DNA of 64,000 nucleotides from Herbaspirillum sp. CF444 (GCF_000282135.1 NZ_AKJW01000059.1:124001-188000); one strand, 5' to 3'; positions 30,390-37,981 are shown, numbered from the stretch's first letter. Notes: generated by a model not told the origin, from the letters alone. Numbers and translations: made by a program.

Positions 30390-30496
30390 GGAGAGAAGTA
30401 AGCCGCCTGCGCGGCTTACGTGGTGGATTCGAAGGGAATCGCTTGCAAGCGATTCAGCGGCCTGCGGAACGTAGGCGAATCCCCCTCTCTCCGCCA
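30390..30496 (+). other. tRNA-like folded segment ending in a second tRNA-Ser 3' end
   Basis: Begins GGAGAGA and ends TCTCTCC-G-CCA, so it can form the same 7-bp acceptor stem, discriminator and CCA as the real tRNA-Ser. Inside are three hairpins: GTAAGCCGC/GCGGCTTAC (30398-30419), the perfect palindrome GAATCGCTTGCAAGCGATTC (30436-30455) and GCCTGCG/CGTAGGC (30460-30476). The canonical D-loop and T-stem are absent, so it is not a functional tRNA. It may be a folded integration-site relic or a REP-like element that captured the tRNA end. An alternative pairing GGATTC/GAATCC (30425-30430 with 30477-30482) also exists. Confidence 0.45.
30476..30496 (+). repeat. Internal copy of the tRNA-Ser 3' end
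   Basis: 21 nt identical to 30297-30317 of the tRNA, from CGAAT through the CCA. After the CCA the sequence diverges from both outer copies. Confidence 0.85.
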
Positions 30497-30538
30497 AATA
30501 TAGTTCTCAGAGGTTCTCAGTAAATCTCTAACGCTCTC

Positions 30539-30630
30539 GAAAGGCCAAGCTGGACGGCCTTTCCGGGGGTAACAACCTTCTTGCCTGTTCTCAGGGCTAC
30601 CCACATAATCGCACCATCAAATGTGGGTAG
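30539..30630 (+). promoter_or_regulatory. Two inverted repeats upstream of the integrase remnant
   Basis: GAAAGGCC/GGCCTTTC (30539-30546 with 30556-30563) and CTACCCACAT/ATGTGGGTAG (30597-30606 with 30621-30630), the second ending 10 bases before the integrase ATG. They could be arm or excisionase sites or an autoregulatory operator; this is inference. Confidence 0.45.
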
Positions 30631-30640
30631 GCTTGAGGGT

Positions 30641-30935
30641 ATGTCGGCTAAATCAATCCATCGATTAAATGCAGTAAAAGTGGCCAAAGAGGCCTCCCCC
30701 GGCTATCACGCCGATGGTGGCGGTCTTTATTTGCAGATTTCCCCGAGCGGCTCACGATCTTGGATATTCCGGTTCACACTGGCCAAACGCTCTCGGGAGA
30801 TGGGGTTGGGCCCGCTTTCTGCTATTTCGCTGGCCGAAGCTCGTTCTGAAGCGACGCGGTGTCGCAAACTCCGTTGATCCTATCGAGGATCGCAAAGTGA
30901 GGCTAGCGCCTTCACCAGCATGTTTCGCAGATTAT
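30641..30935 (+). pseudogene. Tyrosine integrase (P4/DUF4102 type), N-terminal remnant
   Basis: Starts MSAKSIHRLNAVKVAKEASP and continues GYHADGGGLYLQISPSGSRS, WIFRFTLAKRSREMGLGPL and SLAEARSEATRCRKL. This is the arm-type DNA-binding domain of P4-like integrases, which use tRNA 3' ends. The frame stops at 30877. One base out of frame the protein continues VDPIEDRKV, the expected next motif, so there is a frameshift at about 30870. After about 30935 all similarity ends; the catalytic domain with its Arg/His/Tyr residues is missing. Confidence 0.8.
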
Positions 30936-31000
30936 TCGCAAGACGCCGACACAGTACAGTGCGCAGCAGTGCGATAGTATGGGAGTTGGTGCGCAGAGAG

Positions 31001-32527
31001 CTAGTTCGGTGTGACGGCAGGGGCCGAAGCAGCAGCCGCCGCGCCGACAACAGGCGCAACAGCCGCTACTACCGCTACTGCCGCGGGCGGTTCGCCCTTC
31101 ACATCGGCAGCGTTCTTTCGGGAGACTTTTCTCGCATGTTCATCAGCGCCTACTGCGCTCGCATCGTCCTCATCTGCGTTGCGCTTGCCCGCAGGTTGCA
31201 AGAGTTTTATTTTGGTCAGTAACGGCTTCATAACTGCAAGTATCTCGGCATCCTCTTCTGTTCGTATGGTCGTCTTGATGTTCTTGTGACTCGCCGCCAA
31301 GCTCTTGAATCTCTCCATGTAGTTATTCCACTCGACAATTGTCAGCGGTTTAACTGCTGCTGCCGCTGCTGCTGCCGCTGCACCTGCGATAGGAAGCGCA
31401 TTATTCCTCGTCGCAACGTCTGCCGCCAACGTGTTGGCCTGCGCAAGTAACGTTTTATATTGTTGTATCTGGATGCCAAACTGACGATGTCTTTCAATCA
31501 ACGCATCAATCTCTGTACATAAGGCGGCACCAAGCAGGGTATCGACGCCAGCAATTGTCCGTCCTCTCCTGGTCACTACGATGCACTCATCCGCCGTTTG
31601 CCTTGCCGCGAATTCCGTTCCGACAGCGTATTGATTACGTGTAGGAGGCAATTTAGTCCTCAAGACACCTACCTTCGCCTGCACTTGCATGGCTGTCTTT
31701 TTCGCCAAAATCCCTGGATAGCGATTGATTACCTGCGGATTCTGCTTCAAGGTAGCGAGATCCGCATTCGCAGGATTTAGCTGCTTCGCTTCAACATCCG
31801 CTAAGAAATTAGGATGTGCAGCCTCGATATCCGTTTTATTCTCATCATATAAAGGGAGTCTAGTCAGCAAGTTGATAGATAACGGTTCGTACTCTGCAAT
31901 TTCTTCAATCTTTGCGTCGCGTATATTTGCGATATTGAGGCTCTTAAACGCAGCTATGTGGGTGATTCCTGCATTGACCTTCGAAATCTCCATCACTTGT
32001 GCGATGAGATCGTGGATATCCTTGAAATAGGGTAAATGATAGATGAAATGAGACTCATGGCTATTTTTCCGGCGCACTCTCAAATCCAGATTTTGAGTGG
32101 GTCTGTTCGCGCCTCCACCGGACACTGAAGAACCGGTATTCCAATTATCACCGGCGGGATCCGCCGCTCCCAATTTACCCCACTCATGGTCGACAGCAGT
32201 GATTTCCGACGTCAGTATCCAATCATTGGTGACCGCCCCTTTATTTCCGTCTTTGGTATCATATTTCGCCTTCGCATCTGCTGCTGCCTTGGCTGGCGTC
32301 ACCTTCTTCAGTTGATATGCTCCGCTGTCCGAAGCCGGCCGCAAAACGGTTTGCGCTTTGCGTTGCAACTGGGCGCGTGGGCTCATCGCAAGCTGCTGCG
32401 CCATCGTGCGATGAGCGGCCGCGCTGTCTCGATTGTCGCTAAATCCGGCGACATCTTCTCTTGACAACGATTGCTGAGAGGTCGGGGCGCTTTGTATCGA
32501 TGCACGAGGTTGAAGCGGTGCTTTCAT
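31001..32527 (-). CDS. Unknown 508-residue protein with eCIS-cargo-like N-terminal motif
   Basis: No enzymatic family is recognised. Residues 1-27 are Ser/Gln-rich and disordered-looking. Residues about 29-57 (FSDNRDSAAAHRTMAQQLAM then SPRAQLQRKAQ) resemble the DNRPxAxxQRKLQxxxxxSP motif that I associate with proteins near or loaded into extracellular contractile injection systems and DUF4157 proteins. The middle (about 100-380) is globular with no signal peptide or membrane helix. Around residue 385 lies a nine-Ala run. The C-terminal 70 residues are Lys/Glu/Asp then Ala/Pro/Val-rich. The ATG has AAAGGGAAAC just upstream. The DNA is richer in A+T than the core genes. It lies in the tRNA-Ser island and no injection-system structural gene is in the window. 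Confidence 0.65.
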   Translation of the reverse strand: MKAPLQPRASIQSAPTSQQSLSREDVAGFSDNRDSAAAHRTMAQQLAMSPRAQLQRKAQTVLRPASDSGAYQLKKVTPAKAAADAKAKYDTKDGNKGAVTNDWILTSEITAVDHEWGKLGAADPAGDNWNTGSSVSGGGANRPTQNLDLRVRRKNSHESHFIYHLPYFKDIHDLIAQVMEISKVNAGITHIAAFKSLNIANIRDAKIEEIAEYEPLSINLLTRLPLYDENKTDIEAAHPNFLADVEAKQLNPANADLATLKQNPQVINRYPGILAKKTAMQVQAKVGVLRTKLPPTRNQYAVGTEFAARQTADECIVVTRRGRTIAGVDTLLGAALCTEIDALIERHRQFGIQIQQYKTLLAQANTLAADVATRNNALPIAGAAAAAAAAAVKPLTIVEWNNYMERFKSLAASHKNIKTTIRTEEDAEILAVMKPLLTKIKLLQPAGKRNADEDDASAVGADEHARKVSRKNAADVKGEPPAAVAVVAAVAPVVGAAAAASAPAVTPN

Positions 32528-32607
32528 TGTTTCCCTTTGAGGCGGGGCGTCACGGTAAGTGTCTGCTTTTGCCGCCGATTGCAGCCAGTCATTTCGTTAC
32601 CAAATTT

Positions 32608-32913
32608 CTATAGTGGCAGAAAAGTCAGCCGGTGTATGCGCTCGAATGTTGATGGTGGACGGTACGAAGCTATTCCCCTTACATGTCGGTTTAGCCTAAT
32701 ATCGAGTGATTTTCCCTCATGAGCCAAAGGTAAGACAATCCCCAAGTCGATTCGCTCTTTTTGCTCGGCGGCCCATGTTGGCAAAAACAAGACGTTTGGT
32801 CCCTCAGGAGCGCCTCCAAACGCACCGCCCTTCGCAGCTATTTCGGCCTTCTCTCTTGAGTCAATTTCGGAAAAGTCTAGCGCGTTCTTCTTTTTCTTAA
32901 AAAAATTAAACAC
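32608..32913 (-). CDS. Unknown 101-residue protein, GTG start
   Basis: Starts at a GTG preceded by AGGGAAAG. The N-terminus is MFNFFKKKKNALDFSEIDSR and the protein contains GGAFGGAPEGPNVLFLPTWA and LPLAHEGKSLDIRLNRHVRG. There is no signal peptide or clear membrane segment. It lies 80 bases upstream of the 508-residue gene on the same strand and may be co-transcribed. I do not recognise the family; it could be a complete small protein or the N-terminal part of a longer one cut by decay. Confidence 0.45.
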   Translation of the reverse strand: MFNFFKKKKNALDFSEIDSREKAEIAAKGGAFGGAPEGPNVLFLPTWAAEQKERIDLGIVLPLAHEGKSLDIRLNRHVRGIASYRPPSTFERIHRLTFLPL

Positions 32914-33013
32914 TGATACTTTCCCTATATGTATTTTCTGTTGCGTGTTTTATTTGTCGGCGAGGCTACTTCTAGTCGAAAGCGGAAGCAAGCCATGGGG
33001 TATTTCCCCGAAG

Positions 33014-33246
33014 CTAGTCTTTCTTCGCTACTAGGATAAAATCGTGAATCACGGCGACAGTCCGCTCCATGAATTCGCGCGCATCGGCTGATGGGGCCGA
33101 ATTTTCCTCAATGGAATCAAGCTGTCTCTGTAGGAGCGTCTGAAAAGGCGTGCCTGCTCAGGGGCCTGGGCTGCACAAAGCGAATAGAGCACGGCTTTCA
33201 TGCCTGTGATTTTCGCTCACGCTTTGTCTCATTCAGCGTTTGTCAT
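33014..33246 (-). pseudogene. Broken small gene of about 78 codons
   Basis: Reading from an ATG at 33246 with AAGGAGA upstream gives MTNAE-stop-DKA-stop-AKITGMKAVLYSLCAAQAPE and QARLF. After a one-base deletion in a T-run the next frame continues QTLLQRQLDSIEENSAPSAD and AREFMERTVAVIHDFILVAK, ending KD-stop at 33014. Both internal stops are TGA and could derive from TGG (Trp). Restoring one base makes the length an exact multiple of three (78 codons with stop). The family is unknown. Confidence 0.55.
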
Positions 33247-33490
33247 TCCATTCTCCTTGTAGATTTATTTTGAGGACAGTATAACGGCTGCGCCCGGTGC
33301 GTGAATTTGATGAAACAGACCCCATGAACTGACAGCAACAAATAGGCGAAAGAATGCCCGCACACGTAGAAGGCCTGATCCTCGGCTCCTTCTTGTTGCA
33401 TGGCCGGCGCATTACGGCTTCACGTGGGTAAGGAGAGAAATTTGGAAGAGGAGCCATAACCAGAGCGGCTTTGCTGATCGCTTAATACTG
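33247..33490. other. Right end of the island, no intact gene
   Basis: Only short frames are seen, for example a 25-codon frame starting at 33355 on the plus strand. No similarity is recognised. The DNA is probably decayed island sequence. Confidence 0.5.
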
Positions 33491-33512
33491 CCCCTCTCTC
33501 CGCCAGAATACA
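33491..33512 (+). repeat. attR: distal copy of the tRNA-Ser 3' end
   Basis: 22 bp identical to 30303-30324, covering the last bases of the T-arm, the acceptor stem, CCA and GAATACA. Confidence 0.8.
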
Positions 33513-33518
33513 GATAAG

Positions 33519-33541
33519 GCCTCCAGACATGGAGGCTTTTT
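33519..33541 (+). terminator. Terminator just outside attR
   Basis: Stem GCCTCC/GGAGGC (33519-33524 with 33531-33536) followed by TTTTT. It lies immediately past attR with no plus-strand gene before it. It is therefore probably the original terminator of tRNA-Ser, separated from it by the island. Confidence 0.7.
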
Positions 33542-33608
33542 CATTTGTGCTATTCAGCATAGGTTGTGCCATTCGTAGTTTGCCACTGCAGACTTACGAG
33601 CATCGCCC

Positions 33609-34895
33609 TCAACCATCCATCCCATGAAAAAGCGCATCATCAGGCCCGATAAAGCGCGGCGCTTTCCAGGTCGCGTCTTTGAGCGAATGCGGCACTTGTT
33701 CCGCGACGCCCAGCAGGGAGGCGAAAAGCGCCATCCGGACCGGGATGCCGTTGTCGGTCTGGCGGAAGATCGCCAGGCGAGGGTCGTGCAGAAGATCGGC
33801 GCCGAGATCGTTCGCGCCCGGGCGGCTGTCGCGCGGCAGGGGGTGCATGATCAGCGCATCCGGTTTGCACACCGCATTGACCAGCGCCTGGTTGATCTGG
33901 AAATCCGGGGTGTAGCCCTCGATGGCTTCGTTGCCGAAGCGTTCTTTCTGTATGCGTGTGGCATACACGACATCCGCGCCGCGCAAGCCGTTGGCAAGAT
34001 CCGATGTTTGCTCCACGACGTTGCCGTTGACCGCGATGCGCTCGACGATGTGCGCCGGCATTTCCAGTTGTCCGGGAGCGATCAGCGTGAATTTGATGCC
34101 GCGGTAGAGCGCCAGCAGTTTGCTCAGCGAGTGCACGGTACGGCCATATTTCAAGTCGCCGACCATGGCGATGTGGGCGCCGTCGACCAGCTTGCCCAGG
34201 CGGGAGAATTCGCGCTGTATCGTGTACAGATCAAGGAGTGCCTGGCTTGGATGTTCGCCCGGCCCGTCTCCTGCATTGATGACGGGGATGTTGGTTGCGC
34301 GCGCGAATTCCGCGACGGAGCCCTGGTCCGGATGACGCACCACCAATGCGTCGACATAACCGCTCAGGACGCGGCTGGTGTCGTAGATCGATTCTCCTTT
34401 CGCCATGGAGGAGAACGTGAAACCCGTCGTGTCGCACACCGAGCCGCCAAGCCGGCAAAAAGCCGCGCCGAAACTCACCCGTGTGCGGGTGCTTGCTTCG
34501 AAAAACAGATTCCCCAGTACGGCGCCTTCCAGCACGCGCGACACTTTTTGTCTGCGCGCAATCGGCTGCATCACGTCCGCCAGTCGAAACAGCGCCTCGG
34601 CGGATTCGCGCGAAAACTGATCGACGGAGAGCAGGCAGGGTTTGCCTTCATGCGAGATAGTTAAATCAGAAGCTTGATATACGCTTTGCGTATTGATTGG
34701 CGTATTCGCGCTGAGAATTTCAGTCACAAAACGCTCAACAATGTCAGGCATGCGCCGAAACTCTTGCGATTCGACCGGCAATAGCCAGGTGTCCAGGGCC
34801 CTGCGACTCACGCCGATTCTTGAAGAAAGCACTTCTCGCGTCATGTTCAGGCGACGCATGGCATCACGCAGAAAGCTTTGTTGTTGAATAGTCAT
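33609..34895 (-). CDS. pyrB: Aspartate carbamoyltransferase with N-terminal helix-turn-helix
   Basis: Residues about 85-420 are a complete ATCase catalytic chain for pyrimidine synthesis. FFEASTRTRVSF binds carbamoyl phosphate, and HPSQALLDLYTI, MVGDLKYGRTVHSL and MHPLPR are the other conserved elements. Length is 428 residues against about 310 for E. coli PyrB. The extra 75 or so N-terminal residues (LRDAMRRLNMTREVLSSRIG then VSRRALDTWLLP) look like an XRE-type DNA-binding domain. No PyrI regulatory chain or other pyr gene is adjacent. The gene lies just outside attR of the tRNA-Ser island. It may be a second, regulated ATCase; that is inference. Confidence 0.9.
   Translation of the reverse strand: MTIQQQSFLRDAMRRLNMTREVLSSRIGVSRRALDTWLLPVESQEFRRMPDIVERFVTEILSANTPINTQSVYQASDLTISHEGKPCLLSVDQFSRESAEALFRLADVMQPIARRQKVSRVLEGAVLGNLFFEASTRTRVSFGAAFCRLGGSVCDTTGFTFSSMAKGESIYDTSRVLSGYVDALVVRHPDQGSVAEFARATNIPVINAGDGPGEHPSQALLDLYTIQREFSRLGKLVDGAHIAMVGDLKYGRTVHSLSKLLALYRGIKFTLIAPGQLEMPAHIVERIAVNGNVVEQTSDLANGLRGADVVYATRIQKERFGNEAIEGYTPDFQINQALVNAVCKPDALIMHPLPRDSRPGANDLGADLLHDPRLAIFRQTDNGIPVRMALFASLLGVAEQVPHSLKDATWKAPRFIGPDDALFHGMDG
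34679..34693. promoter_or_regulatory. Palindrome inside pyrB
   Basis: ATACGC-TTT-GCGTAT, a perfect inverted repeat within the coding region near the end of the HTH segment. It shares the TACGC/GCGTA arms with the promoter-proximal palindrome at 34914-34926. Confidence 0.35.
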
Positions 34896-34913
34896 TGTTA
34901 TTCATCGATATTG

Positions 34914-34926
34914 TACGCAATGCGTA
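34914..34926. promoter_or_regulatory. Palindrome upstream of pyrB
   Basis: TACGCA-A-TGCGTA, 19 bases before the pyrB ATG at 34895. Its position suits a repressor site acting on pyrB, possibly for the protein's own HTH domain. Confidence 0.4.
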
Positions 34927-35033
34927 TTTTATTGATTGTTTTTGGAAATTGCAATGATATTCATATACATGTTGCGTAGTGTCTTGTGGCAAGTGGCGCT
35001 GCGACCTTGCAGTTTTAGTCACGTCGCCGCAGA

Positions 35034-36071
35034 TCAGGCAATTTCGCCGACGCGATGGCAGGCGACCAGGCTGCCCTTGAAGTTTTGCAGCACGGGGGCC
35101 TCCTGGCGGCAGCGTTCGACGGCGTGCGGGCAGCGGCCATGGAAGGCGCACCCGGGCGGCGGCGCCAGCGGCGACGGCAGTTCGCCGTCGAGCATGAGGC
35201 GCACCTGGCGTTGCGCCGGATCGATGCGCGGCGTGCTGGCCAGGAGGGCGCGCGTATACGGATGCAGCGGGCGGCCGAAGGTGTCGGCCTTGCTGCCGTG
35301 TTCGACCACTTTGCCGAGATACATCACCATGACGTCATCGGCAATATGCTCCACCACCGACAGGTTGTGAGAGATGAACAGATACGCGACCCTGGTCTTT
35401 TGCTGGATATCCATCAGCAGATTGAGCACCTGGGCCTGGATCGAGACGTCCAGCGCCGAGACCGGTTCGTCGGCGACGATCACTTTCGGATCCAGCATGA
35501 GCGCGCGCGCAATGGCGATGCGTTGGCGCTGGCCGCCGGAAAACATGTGCGGATAGCGACTGTAGAATTCCGGACGCAGTCCGACCTGCTTCATCATCTC
35601 CTTGGCTTTTTCCATGCGCTCGGCGCTGTTGAGCCGGGTGTTGATGATCAGCGGTTCTTCCAGCATGGCGGCGACTTTTTTGCGCGGATTCAGGCTGGCG
35701 TCGGGATTCTGAAACACCATCTGCACCAGTGGGCGCGCCGACTTCAGAATGACGGGATCGCGGTCGGCGACATTTTTTCCATCCAGCCAGAGTGCGCCGG
35801 CGGTTGGCGATTCGATCATGGTGACCTGCCTGGCCAGGGTCGATTTGCCGCAGCCGGATTCACCGACCACCGCCAGGGTCTTGCCGGCGGCGAGCGTGAA
35901 GGACACGCCATCCAGCGCCCGCGAGATCGCCTTGGGTTTGAACAATCCCTGAGAAACGGGGTAGTGCTTGGTCAGTTTGTCTGCGCGCAGCAGCATTTCC
36001 GATGCACCTGTCGTGGGCGTGCTTGCCGGCGTCGATGTAAAGAGTTCGGTCATCAGCTTGCCTTTTGCCAT
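35034..36071 (-). CDS. dppF: Dipeptide ABC transporter ATP-binding protein DppF
   Basis: Second ATPase of the peptide importer, 345 residues. Walker [10 protein letters not shown], signature [15 protein letters not shown], Walker [13 protein letters not shown]. The C-terminal oligopeptide/dipeptide extension has Cys residues in the segment [20 protein letters not shown], typical of this family and shown to bind an Fe-S cluster in some members. It overlaps dppD by 19 bases. Last gene of the operon dppABCDF. Confidence 0.95.
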   Translation of the reverse strand: MAKGKLMTELFTSTPASTPTTGASEMLLRADKLTKHYPVSQGLFKPKAISRALDGVSFTLAAGKTLAVVGESGCGKSTLARQVTMIESPTAGALWLDGKNVADRDPVILKSARPLVQMVFQNPDASLNPRKKVAAMLEEPLIINTRLNSAERMEKAKEMMKQVGLRPEFYSRYPHMFSGGQRQRIAIARALMLDPKVIVADEPVSALDVSIQAQVLNLLMDIQQKTRVAYLFISHNLSVVEHIADDVMVMYLGKVVEHGSKADTFGRPLHPYTRALLASTPRIDPAQRQVRLMLDGELPSPLAPPPGCAFHGRCPHAVERCRQEAPVLQNFKGSLVACHRVGEIA

Positions 36072-37051
36072 TGATTGGTCGGACGGCCGGCGCTATCCAG
36101 CGGAAAATGGCAGCGCACTTTGGCGTGGTCAGCGCCGGTCAGGGCCGGGCGCACTTCGCTGCAGTAAGGCAAGGCATAGGCGCAGCGCGGACTGAGCAGA
36201 CAGCCGGCAGGCCGGTCGTACTGGCCCGGCACCATGCCGGGAATGGTTTGCAGGCGATCGCGGCCGGCATTGTTTTCCGGCAGCGCTGCCAGCAGCGCCT
36301 GGGTATAGGGGTGTTGCGGCGCGTTGAAGATCTCGGGAACGGTGCCGGTTTCCAGCACCTGGCCGGCATACATCACCACCACGCGTTGCGCGGTCTGCGC
36401 CACCACGCTCAGGTCGTGGGTGATCAGCATCAGCGCCATGCCCCGTTCGCGTTGCAAGTCCAGCAGCAAGTCCAGCATCTGCGCCTGCACGGTAACGTCG
36501 AGCGCGGTGGTCGGTTCGTCGGCGATGAGCAGGTGCGGATTGCAAGCGATGGCGATGGCGACCATCACGCGTTGACTCATGCCGCCTGACAGCTGATGCG
36601 GATAGGCATCCAGCCGACGCTCGGGATCGGGAATATTGACTTGCCTGAGCAGTTCAAGCGCGCGGGCGCGCAATTCGGTTTTTGACCCCTTTTCATGCAC
36701 GCGCAAGGTTTCCATCAACTGATACGCGACGGTGAAGGATGGATTCAGGCTCGTCATCGGATTCTGAAAGATCATCGCGATGTCCTTGCCCAGCAGGGCG
36801 CGCCGTTCACGCTCTGACATCTTTAGAAGGTCCTGTCCATCGAAGGCCATGCGCTCGGCCTTGACGCGGCCGGGATAGTCGATCAGTCCCATCAGCGCCA
36901 GCGAAGTGACGCTCTTGCCGGAGCCGGATTCGCCGACGATGCCGACGACCTCGCCCCGTTCGATGTGCAAGTCGAGATCGTCGACGGCGATGTGCGGATT
37001 GGTCTCCGTGCCGAATTCAACGCGCAGATGGTGGATGTCAAGAAGCGCCAT
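36053..37051 (-). CDS. dppD: Dipeptide ABC transporter ATP-binding protein DppD
   Basis: First ATPase subunit, 332 residues. Walker [18 protein letters not shown], signature [14 protein letters not shown], Walker [15 protein letters not shown]. The C-terminal peptide-transporter domain contains [19 protein letters not shown]. Its start lies 3 bases after the dppC stop. Confidence 0.95.
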   Translation of the reverse strand: MALLDIHHLRVEFGTETNPHIAVDDLDLHIERGEVVGIVGESGSGKSVTSLALMGLIDYPGRVKAERMAFDGQDLLKMSERERRALLGKDIAMIFQNPMTSLNPSFTVAYQLMETLRVHEKGSKTELRARALELLRQVNIPDPERRLDAYPHQLSGGMSQRVMVAIAIACNPHLLIADEPTTALDVTVQAQMLDLLLDLQRERGMALMLITHDLSVVAQTAQRVVVMYAGQVLETGTVPEIFNAPQHPYTQALLAALPENNAGRDRLQTIPGMVPGQYDRPAGCLLSPRCAYALPYCSEVRPALTGADHAKVRCHFPLDSAGRPTNQWQKAS

Positions 37052-37054
37052 GGT

Positions 37055-37981
37055 CTATCGTTTCAATTTGGGGTCGAGGGCGTCGCGCAGACCGTCGCCC
37101 ATCAGGTTGAATGCCAGCACCGAGATCAGGATCGCCAGGCCCGGGAAGGTCACCACCCACCACGCGCTCTGGATGAATTCGAGCGCGCTGGCGAGCATGG
37201 AACCCCATTCCGGCGTCGGCGGTTGGGCGCCGAGACCGAGAAAGCCCAGCGCCGCAGCGTCGAGAATGGCGGTCGAAAATCCCAGCGTGGCCTGCACGAT
37301 CAGCGGCGCTGCGCAGTTGGGCAACACGCAGTTGAACATCAGGCGCAGCTTGCCGGCGCCGGCAATACGCGACGCGTTGACGTAGTCCTTGGACAGTTCG
37401 CTGATCACGGCGGCGCGGGTTTGCCGCGTGTAGTGCGGCAAGAGCACGATGGCGATCGCATACATGGCGTTCATCAGGCCGGAGCCGAGCACGGCCACCA
37501 CCGCTACCGCCAGCAGCAGGCTGGGCAGGGCGAGCAGGATGTCCATCAGGCGCATGATGATCAGTTCGGCGACGCCGCGGAAGAAGCCTGCGATCAGACC
37601 CAGTGCGATGCCGACGCTCAGCGAAATGGTGACGGAAACCAGCCCGATGATCAGCGACAGGCGCGTGCCGTAAATGATGCGTGACAGGATATCGCGGCCG
37701 ACCGGATCGGTGCCGAGCAGGAAGCGGGCGCTGCCGCCGGTCTGCCACGCAGGCGGCGCCAGCGTCGTATCGCGGAATTGCTCGATGGCGGAGTGCGGCG
37801 CGATGACATCGGCGAAGATCGTGGCCAGCAACATCAGCAGGATCAGCGCCAGGCCGATCACGGCGCCGCGGTTCTGGCGGAAGTGACGCCATAGTTCGAT
37901 CGCCGGATGTGGCGGCTTGCCGATCTCGGCGGAGATGTTCGCGACCGTGGTTGGCGCGGCAGGGAAAGTTTGATCGCTCAT
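37055..37981 (-). CDS. dppC: Dipeptide ABC transporter permease DppC
   Basis: Inner-membrane permease of 308 residues with an N-terminal cytoplasmic tail, then six TM helices (NRGAVIGLALILLMLLATIF the first). The EAA loop DYVNASRIAGAGKLRLMFNC contacts the ATPases. GTDPVGRDILSRIIYGTRLS is the OppC/DppC N-terminal signature. The ATG at 37981 overlaps the dppB stop (ATGA). Confidence 0.95.
   Translation of the reverse strand: MSDQTFPAAPTTVANISAEIGKPPHPAIELWRHFRQNRGAVIGLALILLMLLATIFADVIAPHSAIEQFRDTTLAPPAWQTGGSARFLLGTDPVGRDILSRIIYGTRLSLIIGLVSVTISLSVGIALGLIAGFFRGVAELIIMRLMDILLALPSLLLAVAVVAVLGSGLMNAMYAIAIVLLPHYTRQTRAAVISELSKDYVNASRIAGAGKLRLMFNCVLPNCAAPLIVQATLGFSTAILDAAALGFLGLGAQPPTPEWGSMLASALEFIQSAWWVVTFPGLAILISVLAFNLMGDGLRDALDPKLKR

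Larger units (their letters stand above)
30303..33512. mobile_element. Decayed genomic island integrated at the 3' end of tRNA-Ser
   Basis: A 22-bp identity links the tRNA 3' end (30303-30324) to a distal copy at 33491-33512: CCCCTCTCTCCGCCA plus seven bases downstream of the CCA. These are read as attL and attR. The DNA between them is visibly richer in A+T than the flanks and begins with a P4-type integrase remnant facing away from the tRNA. It also contains a 508-residue gene, a 101-residue gene and a broken small gene, all on the minus strand. A third, internal 21-nt copy (30476-30496) suggests nested or repeated integrations. The element is about 3.2 kb and cannot excise by itself because its integrase is destroyed. 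Confidence 0.8.

Noticed and set aside
30390..30496. Considered as a second functional tRNA gene
   Set aside because: The acceptor stem and CCA are present, but there is no canonical D-loop, anticodon arm of normal length or T-stem. Reported instead as a tRNA-like segment.
31011..32315. Plus-strand frames opposite the 508-residue island gene
   Set aside because: Short, Ser/Cys-rich shadows. The minus-strand frame is continuous over 1.5 kb with a good ribosome-binding site.
33355..33432. 25-codon plus-strand frame near the right end of the island
   Set aside because: Too short, no ribosome-binding site and no similarity; treated as decayed sequence.
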